Assembly: GCF_947502895.1 (NCBI RefSeq)
Contig: NZ_CANNBM010000001.1
Coordinates: 1,178,001 to 1,242,000, forward strand
DNA: 64,000 nt
Origin: an uncultured Sulfitobacter sp.
GTDB lineage: Bacteria; Pseudomonadota; Alphaproteobacteria; Rhodobacterales; Rhodobacteraceae
Direction of reading: 5' to 3'
Position numbers and translations under genes: made by a program. The stretch's first letter is position 1, and every line of letters begins with the position of its first letter. Below are positions 25,901 through 34,477 of this stretch, piece by piece. Under the pieces are notes generated by a model, which ran no database searches, was not told the DNA's origin, and worked only from the letters and a program-made list of their open reading frames with translations.

Positions 25901-27500
25901 TCTGCCGGAAGAAATGGCTCAGCGGGCGGTACTTGCCCGACAATACGGCCGAGGGCGTATCATCACCCATCGACGCCAGTGTTTCCTTGCCGTCTTCTGC
26001 CATCGGGGCCAGAATCTGCTCCAGCTCCTCAATGGTATATCCCGCAGCAATCTGGCGGCGACGCAGCTCGTTCCCCTCGAACAACGGCTTTTCTGTCACG
26101 CCCGACAGCGCATCGTCCAGCTCGTTGATCTTGCCGACCCAATCACCGAACGGGCGCGCGGCCGACAGCTTGTCCTTGATCTCGGTATCACCGAACAGCT
26201 TGCCCTCTTGCATATCCACGGCCAGCAACTGCCCTGGGCCCAGCGCGCCCTTGCGCACCACACGCGCCTCGTCCAACGGCACCATGCCCGCCTCAGAGCC
26301 CGCAATCAGCATCCCGTCACTGGTCACGACATACCGCATCGGGCGCAGTCCGTTACGGTCCAGCCCCGCACAGACCCAACGACCATCAGTCATCGCCAGC
26401 GCTGCTGGGCCGTCCCAAGGCTCCATCACGGAGTTGCAGTAGGAGTACATATCGCGCCACGCCTGTGGCAGTTCCACTGCCTGCTTGGACCAGCTTTCCG
26501 GCACCAGCATCGTCTTGGCCATAGGGGCCGACCGCCCCGCCCGCACCAGAACTTCAAAAACCGAGTCCAGTGCCGCCGAATCCGACGATCCCGCAGCTAC
26601 GATGGGTTTAATGTCATCTGCCATATCCCCAAATGTCGCTGATGCCATGCGAATCTCGTGGGACTTCATCCAGTTCAGGTTGCCTTTCAGCGTGTTGATC
26701 TCACCGTTATGCGCCAACATGCGGAACGGTTGCGCCAGCCACCACTGCGGGAAAGTGTTGGTGGAATACCGCTGATGATAGATCGCAAAGGCACTCTCGA
26801 ACCGTTCGTCCATCAGATCGGGATAGAACTCCGCCACCTGCTCGGCCAGCATCATGCCTTTGTAGATGATCGAACGGCACGACATGCTCGTAATATACAG
26901 CGTCGGTACCTGTGCCGCGATCGCCGCCTTCTCAATGCGGCGGCGGATCACATACAGCTCCCGCTCGAATGTCTCTTCATCCACACCCTTGGCGTTGGAA
27001 ATCAGGATCTGCTCAATCTCGGGGCGTGTCGCATTGGCCTTCTCGCCCAAACATTCGACCTTCACCGGCACATGGCGCCAGCCATAGATGTAATAGCCCA
27101 TGCGCAAGATCTCGGTCTCGACAATGGTACGGCATGTTTCTTGGGCGCCAAAATTCGTGCGCGGCAAAAACACCTGACCTACTGCCAGCAATTCATCCGT
27201 GCGCGGGGTGTGGCCCGTCCGCTCCACCTGATCGTAGAAGAACGGCACAGGGATTTGTACGTGGATACCCGCACCATCGCCCGTCTTGCCATCCGCATCC
27301 ACCGCACCACGGTGCCAAATCGCTTTCAGCGCCTTGATCCCGTTCTCGACCACCTCGCGGCTGCGCGATCCGTCGATGTTCACAACCAGCCCTACCCCGC
27401 AGGAGGAATGCTCCTCCTCGGGCGAATAGAGACCCTTCTCGGCCATGAACGCGCGCTTGGCTTCTTCACGGGCAACCCATGCGTCATCATACTTGGTCAT
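22968..27500 (-). CDS. gltB: Glutamate synthase [NADPH] large chain GltB
   Basis: 1510 residues from the ATG at 27500 (MTKYDDAW), preceded by GGAGA and overlapping the GFA gene stop. Residue C34 in EEHSSCGVGL is the N-terminal nucleophile of the class II glutaminase domain, exposed after removal of a propeptide. The central and FMN synthase domains follow, with the 3Fe-4S cysteines in IMVRQCQSNTCPVGVC near residue 1130, and a GXGXG C-terminal domain. It makes two glutamates from glutamine and 2-oxoglutarate, using electrons from GltD. The operon order is gltD, GFA protein, gltB. Confidence 0.96.
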   Translation of the reverse strand: MTKYDDAWVAREEAKRAFMAEKGLYSPEEEHSSCGVGLVVNIDGSRSREVVENGIKALKAIWHRGAVDADGKTGDGAGIHVQIPVPFFYDQVERTGHTPRTDELLAVGQVFLPRTNFGAQETCRTIVETEILRMGYYIYGWRHVPVKVECLGEKANATRPEIEQILISNAKGVDEETFERELYVIRRRIEKAAIAAQVPTLYITSMSCRSIIYKGMMLAEQVAEFYPDLMDERFESAFAIYHQRYSTNTFPQWWLAQPFRMLAHNGEINTLKGNLNWMKSHEIRMASATFGDMADDIKPIVAAGSSDSAALDSVFEVLVRAGRSAPMAKTMLVPESWSKQAVELPQAWRDMYSYCNSVMEPWDGPAALAMTDGRWVCAGLDRNGLRPMRYVVTSDGMLIAGSEAGMVPLDEARVVRKGALGPGQLLAVDMQEGKLFGDTEIKDKLSAARPFGDWVGKINELDDALSGVTEKPLFEGNELRRRQIAAGYTIEELEQILAPMAEDGKETLASMGDDTPSAVLSGKYRPLSHFFRQNFSQVTNPPIDSLREFRVMSLKTRFGNLKNVLDEDSSQTEILVLDSPFVGNAQWDELTKHFNADLVTLDCTFKAGAGNLNAELMRIRAEAEDAVRSGAGHIVLTDQTSDATKIAMPMILATSAVHSHLTRKGLRTFCSLNVRAAECIDPHYFAVLIGCGATVVNAYLAEDSLADRIGRGLLDVDLTTAIARYREAIDQGLLKIMAKMGISVVSSYRGGLNFEAVGLSRAMCAEYFPGMTSRISGIGITGIQRKAESVHAQGWAGNDTVMPIGGFYKSRKSGETHAWEATSMHMLQSACNRASYEMWKQYSAKMQSNPPIHLRDLLALKPLGEAIPIEEVESITAIRKRFVTPGMSLGALSPEAHKTLNVAMNRIGAKSDSGEGGEDPAHFHPEPNGDNPSAKIKQVASGRFGVTAEYLNQCEELEIKVAQGAKPGEGGQLPGMKVTELIARLRHSTPGVTLISPPPHHDIYSIEDLAQLIYDLKQINPRCKVTVKLVASSGVGTIAAGVAKAKADIILISGHNGGTGASPATSIKYAGLPWEMGLTEAHQVLSMNNLRDRVTLRTDGGLRTGRDIVMAAMLGAEEYGIGTAALIAMGCIMVRQCQSNTCPVGVCTQDEALRDKFTGNADKVVNLITFYATEVREILASIGARSLDDVIGRADLLTQVSRGSAHLDDLDLNPLLICVDDARDTVYDRHKARNAVAETLDAQIVKDAVRFLEDGEKMQLSYAVQNTHRTVGTRISSHIVKRFGMRNDLQPNHLTVNLTGSAGQSLGAFAAPGLKLVVAGDANDYVGKGLSGGTVVVRPQMSSTIVASENTIIGNTVLYGATDGYLFAAGRAGERFAVRNSGAKVVIEGCGSNGCEYMTGGVAVILGEIGANFGAGMTGGMAYLYDPEGCAVDMMNHETLVHCPVTTAHWEDQLKDMIERHVAETDSRKARDILQHWDLEKVNFVQICPKEMLSRIPAPLGNEQQAVPAE

Positions 27501-27919
27501 TTGGCGTCTCCATCTTGTGGTGCAAACAATGCAATTGTCTCTTTTGTCGTCATCTTCTTGTGTTGGCCCGCCAGCGCGTAGCCCTGCGGACATTTATCCG
27601 CGAAAAACTCTACCTTCAGCATTCCGCCCCCCGCATCGGGGAACAATCCTGCCGACAGATTGCGCGTACCGTCCATCTGATACCAAAGCGTCGACCCGCA
27701 GGCGCCGCAAAACCCGCGACTTGCCCAATCCGAAGATTGATAGTCCCGTGCAGGGCCCGTCACGGCGATGCTTCCCGCGACAGTCTCCAGCGAAAAAAAC
27801 GCGCCCGATGTATGTTGGCGGCACATATCGCAGTGGCATGCCCGAAGGCGTGGCTGGTCCACAGCGGCGGTCACTTGAACCGCCCCACATAAACACTGAC
27901 CTTGGATTTGCTCAGACAT
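27497..27919 (-). CDS. GFA (glutathione-dependent formaldehyde-activating / CENP-V) family protein
   Basis: 140 residues. Zinc-binding cysteines are visible in QCLCGAVQV (residues 8-16), CHCDMCRQHTSGAF (28-41) and GFCGACGSTLWY (69-80), the GFA pattern. The founding member was proposed to join formaldehyde and glutathione, but most members have no proven reaction. The gene sits inside the glutamate synthase operon: it follows gltD by 108 bases, and its stop overlaps the gltB start by 4 bases, so it is co-translated with gltB. Confidence 0.88.
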   Translation of the reverse strand: MSEQIQGQCLCGAVQVTAAVDQPRLRACHCDMCRQHTSGAFFSLETVAGSIAVTGPARDYQSSDWASRGFCGACGSTLWYQMDGTRNLSAGLFPDAGGGMLKVEFFADKCPQGYALAGQHKKMTTKETIALFAPQDGDAK

Positions 27920-27996
27920 TGTTAACTCTTCCGTTGATCTAGGTCAGCACGACTGACCGACCAGATATTCAGGGGCGCACGGTGCGGTGCATCGCC

Positions 27997-28029
27997 GGTG
28001 TACAGGGGGTGTACAAATCGCACCCCCCT
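27997..28029. repeat. Intergenic hairpin repeat B, copy 1
   Basis: GGTGTACAGGGGGTGTACA (27997-28015) is followed by CACCCCCC (28021-28028), so GGGGGTG can pair with CACCCCC. The block matches 61199-61217 except at one base. It lies at the gltD stop codon, where it could act as a transcript-end hairpin, and upstream of the GFA gene. Confidence 0.6.
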
Positions 28030-29503
28030 ATTCTGCCGCGATAGACGCCGCGCCGTTCAGCTGTTCAATGATGGCTTCGGCGCAGTCGCGGCCGTCCTTG
28101 ATCGCCCAAACAACCAAAGACGCACCGCGCACGATGTCGCCAACGGCATAGACGCCCTCGGCCTCGGTGCGGCCTGTGATATAGTCGGCCTTTACGGTGC
28201 CCCAGCGGTTCACGGGCAGGTCGGGACAATCCCATAGCGTTGGCAAATCCTCGGCCTCAAACCCCAGCGCCATAATCACCAGATCAGCCTCCTCGACGTA
28301 ATCAGAGCCTTCGATGATTTCGGGCGCTTGGCGGCCTGTCGCATCTGGCTGGCCCAGACGCATCTTTTGCGCCATCACGCCTTTGACAGGTCCGGCAGCG
28401 GCACTGCTATCTGTCGCATCTGTCGCCCGCAGATCGGTCACAAACGCCTTGGGCGCGGTCAGCCATTCAAACACCACACCTTCTTCCTCGGCATTGGCCA
28501 CCTCACGCTGGCTGCCAGGCATGTTGGCGCGGTCACGGCGGTACAGACACTTGACGCTTGTCGCACCCTGACGGATCGAGGTGCGCACACAGTCCATCGC
28601 GGTATCACCGCCGCCAATCACCACAACGCGCTTGCCCTCGGCGTTCAAACTACCGTCAGAAAAGGCTGGCACATCATCACCAAAGCTTTTCTTGTTGCTC
28701 ACAGTCAGGAAATCCAGCGCCTTTACGACACCGTCTGCCGTGCTGCCATGCACGGTCAAATCCCGTGATTTATAGACACCCGTTGCGATAATCACGGCGT
28801 CATGCGCATCGCGGATTTCTTGGAAAGAGATATCCTCTCCCACTGCACAGTTCAGTTTAAAGGTCACACCGCCCTGCTCCAGCTGTTCGTTGCGGCGCAT
28901 GACGATGTCTTTCTCCAGCTTGAAGCCGGGGATACCATAGGTCATCAAACCACCCGCGCGGTCATAGCGATCATAGACCGTGACCTGCACACCAGCGCGG
29001 CGCAGAAAATCAGCCGCCGCAAGGCCACCTGGCCCCGCACCAATAATCCCGACGGACTCGGTCCGCTCATGGTTGGCAGTGATCGGCTTGACCCAGCCCT
29101 GCTCCCACGCAGTATCGGTGATATACTTCTCGACCGAACCAATGGTCACGGTGCCATGGCCCGACGATTCAATCACACAGTTGCCCTCACACAGACGGTC
29201 CTGCGGGCAGATGCGTCCACAAATTTCCGGGAAGGTATTCGTCGCTTGCGAGATCTCGTAGGCCTCCTGCAACCGCCCTTCTGCTGTCAGACGCAGCCAG
29301 TCGGGGATGTTGTTGTGCAAGGGGCAGTGGGTCTGGCAATATGGCACGCCACACTGGCTGCAACGGCTGGATTGCTCCTTTGCCTTGGCATCAGCGTACT
29401 CTGCGTAAATCTCGTTGAAGTCTTCTTTGCGTAAATTGGGCGGACGCTTCTCCGGCATGTCCCGTTCAACGCTGGTGAATTTCAACATAGGTTGCTTGGC
29501 CAT
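28028..29503 (-). CDS. gltD: Glutamate synthase small subunit GltD
   Basis: 491 residues from the ATG at 29503 (MAKQPMLKF), with GAGG upstream; a longer in-frame extension to 29614 was rejected. The N-terminal iron-sulfur ligands are in RCSQCGVPYCQTHCPLHN near residues 46-63 and GRICPQDRLCEGNC near 93-106. The FAD motif VGIIGAGPGGLAAADFLRRAG is near residue 147, and the NADPH motif VVVIGGGDTAMDC near 286. It feeds electrons from NADPH to GltB. It is the promoter-proximal gene of the operon. Confidence 0.96.
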   Translation of the reverse strand: MAKQPMLKFTSVERDMPEKRPPNLRKEDFNEIYAEYADAKAKEQSSRCSQCGVPYCQTHCPLHNNIPDWLRLTAEGRLQEAYEISQATNTFPEICGRICPQDRLCEGNCVIESSGHGTVTIGSVEKYITDTAWEQGWVKPITANHERTESVGIIGAGPGGLAAADFLRRAGVQVTVYDRYDRAGGLMTYGIPGFKLEKDIVMRRNEQLEQGGVTFKLNCAVGEDISFQEIRDAHDAVIIATGVYKSRDLTVHGSTADGVVKALDFLTVSNKKSFGDDVPAFSDGSLNAEGKRVVVIGGGDTAMDCVRTSIRQGATSVKCLYRRDRANMPGSQREVANAEEEGVVFEWLTAPKAFVTDLRATDATDSSAAAGPVKGVMAQKMRLGQPDATGRQAPEIIEGSDYVEEADLVIMALGFEAEDLPTLWDCPDLPVNRWGTVKADYITGRTEAEGVYAVGDIVRGASLVVWAIKDGRDCAEAIIEQLNGAASIAAE

Positions 29504-29660
29504 GACTCTGATCCTCAATTTCCGTCTGAGGCACCCGAATAAACGAAGCCTAAAGGAAATAAAAGGCAGCAATGCTGACCTATATGTAGATTTCTTTCCG
29601 CCGCACTGCGGCAAACCACCGCCAATCGCACCAAATTAGGTCCGAATCGGATATAAGAGG

Positions 29661-30464
29661 TTAGAAGCCACTGATAAGAAACACCAAAGCGATAGACCCA
29701 ACAATAATACGCCACCACCCGAACAAGGCGTACCCGTGCTTGCTTACATACCCCAGCACCCATTTCACCACCAAGACAGCCGTAATAAACGCCATCACAA
29801 AGCCAACAGCGATTTCGTTCAGCGCGGTTGTGTCCAGCACATCACGATTCTTGTACATGTCATAGGCAAAGGCCCCCGCCATTGTTGGCATCGACAAAAA
29901 GAACGAGAACTCTGCCGCCGCGCGCTTGCTGGCCCCCAGCATCAACGCCCCAACAATTGTCGCCCCCGAGCGCGACACACCCGGCACCATTGCAAGACAC
30001 TGGATAAAGCCGATCTTGACGGCCATCGACAAAGGCAGCCGCATCGCGTTGTCGTATTTGGCAGGCGGCGCAACGCGGTCCACATAGACCAGCACGATGC
30101 CCCCAAAAATCAGCATCACCGCAATCAGCATCGGCGTCTCGAACAGGACAGTCTTGATAAACCCGTGCGCCAAAACGCCAATCACCGCAGCAGGCAAAAA
30201 CGCCAGCAGAACGCTCCCGATAAACCACCGCGCACCCGGGTCGTGCGGGGCTGCGACAAACACTGCCGTCAGGCGCGACGCATAGAGCGTGAGGATCGCC
30301 AGAACTGCCCCCAGCTGGATCACAACCTCGAATGTCTTACCCGCAGAATCGAACCCCAGAAAATGCCCCGCCAGCAGAATATGCCCCGTAGACGATACAG
30401 GAATAAACTCTGTCAGTCCCTCCAGCAGCCCAAGAAAGGCGGCGACAATCGTTGTATTTTCCAT
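29661..30464 (-). CDS. uppP: Undecaprenyl-diphosphatase UppP (BacA)
   Basis: 267 residues and an integral membrane protein. The two catalytic motifs are clear: GLLEGLTEFIPVSSTGHILLAGH (residues 13-35) and MVPGVSRSGATIVGALMLG near 160-178. It dephosphorylates undecaprenyl diphosphate so the lipid carrier can be reused for peptidoglycan and surface glycans, and can confer bacitracin resistance. Its start overlaps the stop of the upstream NDUFA9-like gene by one base, so they form an operon. Confidence 0.95.
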   Translation of the reverse strand: MENTTIVAAFLGLLEGLTEFIPVSSTGHILLAGHFLGFDSAGKTFEVVIQLGAVLAILTLYASRLTAVFVAAPHDPGARWFIGSVLLAFLPAAVIGVLAHGFIKTVLFETPMLIAVMLIFGGIVLVYVDRVAPPAKYDNAMRLPLSMAVKIGFIQCLAMVPGVSRSGATIVGALMLGASKRAAAEFSFFLSMPTMAGAFAYDMYKNRDVLDTTALNEIAVGFVMAFITAVLVVKWVLGYVSKHGYALFGWWRIIVGSIALVFLISGF

Positions 30465-31447
30465 CAGCTGGAGCGCAGGTTTTTCGCGGATTCCTTGATC
30501 GCGTCATACTGCCCCGACGGGCGGAAACGCCACAAATACTCAGGAAGTACAGCCACCATTGCAACAGGATTAATGCCCAGATCATCAAAGCCCGCCGCAT
30601 CTGGAGATACGACATTATCTTTACGCAAATTCTTGACCTGATCGCGGGTAATCATGCCGTTCTTTACCAGCCCCAGCGTGACCGCCTGCAACATATCAAA
30701 AGCAAACGCCATGATCCGTGCCGCAAAGAACGGGATGTTCACAACTGCGCGGCGGCGACGGATCACCTCCAGCATCAGGTTCATCAGCTCGCGAAAGCTC
30801 ATCGTGACAGGGCCACCCAGCTCATAGATGCCCTTGGCATCACCAACCACGCCCTTCACAACCGCCTGTGCAACATCGTCAACATACACAGGCTGGAACC
30901 GCGTGCTTGCTCCTACAACGGGCAGCACAGGCGACAAGCGCGTCATGCCTGCAAAGCGGTTAAAGAACTCATCCTCAGGCCCGAAAACAATCGAGGGCCG
31001 CACAATCATCGCGTCAGGCTGATGCTTTAGCACAGCCGCCTCGCCTTCGGCTTTGGTCCGCGCATAGTCACTGGCACTCTCCATGTCCGCGCCGATGGCC
31101 GAGACATGCACCATCCGTTTAATCCCCGCAGCGCGCGCCAGTCGTGCGATCCGCTCCGGTCCTTCGGACTGAACTGCGTCAAACGTATTCTTGCCCGCCT
31201 CGGCCAGGACACCCACACAGTTCACCACCGCATCCGCACCCTTCATCACCGACGCGACAGACGCATCGTCACGAATGTTGCAAAGCACAGGCTCGACCTG
31301 ACCGACCACGCCGTAGGTCCGCACAAACATCGCCTCATTCGGGCGCCGTACAGCAACCCGTACACGCCAGCCTGCCTTGGCCATCCGCCGTGCAATATAC
31401 CGCCCGACAAAGCCCGAACCGCCGTAGATAGTTACCAGTTTAGACAT
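30464..31447 (-). CDS. Complex I NDUFA9-like NAD(P)-binding protein (atypical SDR)
   Basis: 327 residues from the ATG at 31447 (MSKLVTIYGG). The Rossmann motif GGSGFVGRYIARRMAKAG lies at residues 9-26, and the SDR-type segments VVNCVGVLAEAGKNTFDAVQ and HVSAIGADMESASDYARTKAEGE (near 74 and 113) fit extended/atypical SDRs of the NDUFA9 type, which in mitochondria is an accessory subunit of complex I. Many alphaproteobacteria carry this gene next to uppP, outside the nuo operon. Its bacterial function is not settled. Confidence 0.88.
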   Translation of the reverse strand: MSKLVTIYGGSGFVGRYIARRMAKAGWRVRVAVRRPNEAMFVRTYGVVGQVEPVLCNIRDDASVASVMKGADAVVNCVGVLAEAGKNTFDAVQSEGPERIARLARAAGIKRMVHVSAIGADMESASDYARTKAEGEAAVLKHQPDAMIVRPSIVFGPEDEFFNRFAGMTRLSPVLPVVGASTRFQPVYVDDVAQAVVKGVVGDAKGIYELGGPVTMSFRELMNLMLEVIRRRRAVVNIPFFAARIMAFAFDMLQAVTLGLVKNGMITRDQVKNLRKDNVVSPDAAGFDDLGINPVAMVAVLPEYLWRFRPSGQYDAIKESAKNLRSS

Positions 31448-31568
31448 GTTGCATACCCTCACGCGTTATCAGGCAAGGGTGTACCCCCGCACATCATTTC
31501 AAACAAGGCGCAAAAAACCGCACCTGCGGCCTTGGGCAAGAAGTTTCCAAAAGCCACATAAATTATAA

Positions 31569-31597
31569 TTGACACCTACCGCTACGCACCTTAGACG
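31569..31597 (+). promoter_or_regulatory. Promoter of tRNA-Leu
   Basis: TTGACA (31569-31574), then 17 bases, then TAGACG (31592-31597). Transcription would start near 31604, about 11 bases before the mature tRNA. Confidence 0.6.
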
Positions 31598-31614
31598 CAG
31601 CCCTTACAAGGTGT

Positions 31615-31700
31615 GCCCAGATGGCGGAATGGTAGACGCGCTAGCTTCAGGTGCTAGTACTGGCAACGGTGTGGAGGTTCGAGTCCTCTTCTGGGCACCA
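31615..31700 (+). tRNA. tRNA-Leu (anticodon CAG)
   Basis: 86 bases including an encoded CCA end. The acceptor stem GCCCAGA pairs with TCTGGGC; the anticodon stem CTAGC/GCTAG encloses the loop TTCAGGT, giving anticodon CAG. A long variable arm (class II) and a T loop GTTCGAGTC are present. No integrase is adjacent, so there is no sign that it serves as an integration site here. Confidence 0.96.
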
Positions 31701-31781
31701 AATTTTCAACTAGAACTGTTTGAAGATGTTGTTTTTCAGCTGCCTGAATCAGCGGGAAATTTACCAGCAAGTTTTATATAC

Positions 31782-32411
31782 CTATTCCACACTGCTCGGG
31801 TCGATCAGGCCATCTCGCACCGCGACTAGAATCAGGCGTGCTGTTGAATGAACACCCAGTTTCCGCATCAGTTTTGTACGATGGCCGTCTACAGTTTTAG
31901 GACTTAGCCCAAGGCTCAGCGCGGCGTCCGCATTGGACTGCCCGCGCGCGATGGCATGCAGGACTTCTGCCTCACGAGGACTAAGCGCAGGGGTTTCTAT
32001 ATACTTCTGCGCAACCGCCAGCAGAGCCGGATCAAAAACCTGCCCGCCATCCGCAATATCTTCCAACGCTTTCAGGATGCGCTCGGAACTGGCAGATTTG
32101 GCGATTAGCGCGTCAGGACCAGCATCAAAAAGCGCGTGTAGCGTTTCAGGGTTTTGATTACCTGTCAGCACCATCACGCGGGTGTGCGGCGCCCATCGCT
32201 TGAACTCCAGCAATACCTCCAGCCCGTTTGCCCCAGGCATGGCAAAATCGATCACGGCACAGTCGGGGCGCAGGCTGCGCAGATGCGCGATCGCTTCGAC
32301 CCCATTGCGCGCAATGCCAACCGTTTCAAACCCTTGCAGAGTGTTGATCGCGCTTGCCAGACCGTCCGCCAGAAACGGGTGGTCATCGGCCACAAGGACA
32401 CGCGTTGTCAT
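31782..32411 (-). CDS. LuxR/NarL-type response regulator
   Basis: 209 residues from the ATG at 32411 (MTTRVLVADDHPF); longer in-frame starts lack support. Receiver domain: acidic pair in VADDHPF (8-10), phospho-acceptor Asp in CAVIDFAMPG near residue 54, Lys in ALIAKSAS near 104. A LuxR helix-turn-helix occupies residues 143-205 (LSPREAEVLHAIARGQSNADAALSLGLSPKTVDGHR). It is divergent from the histidine kinase gene 77 bases away, and the two probably form a two-component system. Confidence 0.9.
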   Translation of the reverse strand: MTTRVLVADDHPFLADGLASAINTLQGFETVGIARNGVEAIAHLRSLRPDCAVIDFAMPGANGLEVLLEFKRWAPHTRVMVLTGNQNPETLHALFDAGPDALIAKSASSERILKALEDIADGGQVFDPALLAVAQKYIETPALSPREAEVLHAIARGQSNADAALSLGLSPKTVDGHRTKLMRKLGVHSTARLILVAVRDGLIDPSSVE

Positions 32412-32488
32412 GACTTGTTTTTCTCCCTCAATCCGCGCCATTCTATACCATGGTAGCGTTTTCGCCAAGATTTGAACGGGTGCGGTAG

Positions 32489-34477
32489 ATGAAACGGGTT
32501 TTGGGCATTCTGGCCGCTTTGGCGGTTTGTCTACTGATCTTCGGGAGCGGGCAAGCCCGTGCGCAGAGCCCTGTGCTGGTTCTGGAAGGGCCTGCACAGG
32601 ATGCACAGTTGCGCGGCCATATTGACGCGCTGCTTGAAACCGGAGACCGCCTGTCGCCCCAGAATTTCAGTGCAGGCGAGACGCCGGCGATGAGACCCGT
32701 CACTTCTGCCTGGCCTGATTTCGGGTACACATCCGATCGCATCTGGCTGCGTCTGCGGCTGCGCAACACCACCGAAAACCAAAACTGGCGGCTGCATGCA
32801 CGGGACAATTTCTTTCAGGAATATTCGGTATTTATCCTGCGCGCGAACGGTGAGGTCGAAACCGTCTTTGACACAGACCGGACAAGCCCGTTTGACGCGC
32901 GCCCCATCGCCTTTCCACAGCTGGTAGCACCCGTCACACTCGCACAGGGCGAAGAAGCAACAGTACTGATCCGCTACCGCAGCGAAGGCTCGTCGCATCT
33001 TGCCCTTAGCATCGAGACGTTGGAGAGCTTTTCGGCGCTGGCGAACGTCCGTACCGCAAAGGCATATCTATTCTACGGCATGATGGCACTGCTGATAACG
33101 GTGGCGATGCTGTCGCTGGTACTGTTTCGGGCGCGGGTATTCGCGGCTTATGCCGCCTATTCGGTCTCGTCCTTGCTGTATATCATGCACGGTGACGGCG
33201 TGGCATTTCAGATGCTTTGGCCGAACTGGCCTGCATTCAATTCGATGGCATCGGTTGTGACAGGATCGGGAGTGATCATTTCCGGCGCAGTCTATGCGCG
33301 GGTCTTTCTCGAAACCCCGCGCCTGCATCCGCGGATGGATATCGTCTTGCGAACCATCATCGCAATGACGCTGCTGCTCACCGCATCACTCTGGTTCACC
33401 TATCCGCAACTGCTAAAGCAATTGCTTATCGTTTTTTCCATGGTCGCCATCATTACTTTCGCCATTTCAGGGATCGTCGCCGCCCGCACGCGCTTCCGCG
33501 AGGTGCGGTTTTATGTTGTCGCATGGCTCGGAGTGGTTGGCTCTGCCGTGATCCTGAATACCCGCCATATCGTCGGCATCGAAATCAGTCAGGAGGTACA
33601 ATACGACTCCATGCGCGCCGCATTGGTATTTGATGCGCTGATGATCGGGCTGGCCATCGCTGACCGGTTTAACACGCTGCGCCGCTCACGGCGGGCAGCA
33701 CTTGATGCCTCACTGGTGCAGGCACATAAAAACACGGCACTCGCCAACAGGCTGACCCAACTGGGCGCACGGTACGAACGCGCGCAGGCGCTCGCACAAG
33801 GCCGCGGCGAAATACTGGAAAACACAGTGCACGATCTGCGCCAACCCATGCAGGGGCTGCGGCTGGCACTTCGCGGTCTTGATACTGGCACAGGGGGTGG
33901 ACACCGCGCACGCGCTGACAATGTGCGCAGGTTCGAGGCATCATTGGCCTACATGGAACGGCTGATAGAGGACCGGATCGCAGGTGCAGACACGATAGAA
34001 CAGCACGGCGAGCCGCCAGCAGCAGAAATGGGGATTCACGCAGTGCTGCGCAGTGTCCAAACCATGTTCGCACCGGAGGCCGAAGCGAAAGGTCTTGAGG
34101 TGCGCCTTGCTTTGGCCGCACCCGATACGGTGGTCTCGACTTTTGCATTGATGCGGCTGGTCAGCAATCTTGTCGCCAATGCCGTAAAATTCACCGACAC
34201 AGGCGCAGTCCTGATTGCGCTGCGCCGCGATGGCACTGGCCTGCGGGTAGAGGTGCATGACACAGGCCCGGGACTGACACAAACCCAGTTTTCGCAGGCC
34301 CGCAAACGACATGTTCGGCTGGAGCAAAAAGGCGCAGCGCACGAAGGCTCCGGCCTTGGCCTTGCCATTTCCGATCACATCGCCAGTACAGAAGGCTGGA
34401 CCATGCGCCTCGCACGAGGGCGGCGGCAGGGTGCGGGCATCGTGCTACACATCCCTGCGACGGCCCTGCAAATTTAG
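32489..34477 (+). CDS. Sensor histidine kinase with 7TM-DISM sensory module
   Basis: 662 residues. A signal peptide (to about residue 26) precedes a periplasmic 7TMR-DISMED2-like domain (to about 185), then seven membrane helices (about 190-400), a short coiled coil, and a HisKA-type segment with the phospho-acceptor histidine in ENTVHDLRQPMQG near 447-450. The C-terminal ATPase has SNLVANAVKF (N box) and GSGLGLAISDH (G box). DISM kinases are thought to sense carbohydrates or other small ligands. The partner is probably the divergent LuxR-type regulator. Its stop overlaps the RTX gene stop by 4 bases. Confidence 0.9.
   Translation: MKRVLGILAALAVCLLIFGSGQARAQSPVLVLEGPAQDAQLRGHIDALLETGDRLSPQNFSAGETPAMRPVTSAWPDFGYTSDRIWLRLRLRNTTENQNWRLHARDNFFQEYSVFILRANGEVETVFDTDRTSPFDARPIAFPQLVAPVTLAQGEEATVLIRYRSEGSSHLALSIETLESFSALANVRTAKAYLFYGMMALLITVAMLSLVLFRARVFAAYAAYSVSSLLYIMHGDGVAFQMLWPNWPAFNSMASVVTGSGVIISGAVYARVFLETPRLHPRMDIVLRTIIAMTLLLTASLWFTYPQLLKQLLIVFSMVAIITFAISGIVAARTRFREVRFYVVAWLGVVGSAVILNTRHIVGIEISQEVQYDSMRAALVFDALMIGLAIADRFNTLRRSRRAALDASLVQAHKNTALANRLTQLGARYERAQALAQGRGEILENTVHDLRQPMQGLRLALRGLDTGTGGGHRARADNVRRFEASLAYMERLIEDRIAGADTIEQHGEPPAAEMGIHAVLRSVQTMFAPEAEAKGLEVRLALAAPDTVVSTFALMRLVSNLVANAVKFTDTGAVLIALRRDGTGLRVEVHDTGPGLTQTQFSQARKRHVRLEQKGAAHEGSGLGLAISDHIASTEGWTMRLARGRRQGAGIVLHIPATALQI

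Noticed and set aside
23622..26642. A 1006-codon open frame on the + strand opposite gltB
   Set aside because: It lies wholly antisense to the well-conserved gltB gene, shows no recognisable domain and is His/Arg/Gln-rich, the usual mirror image of a GC-rich gene.
31615..31700. tRNA-Leu as an integration site for a mobile element
   Set aside because: No integrase and no displaced 3' copy of the tRNA are present downstream; the following genes look like ordinary chromosomal genes.
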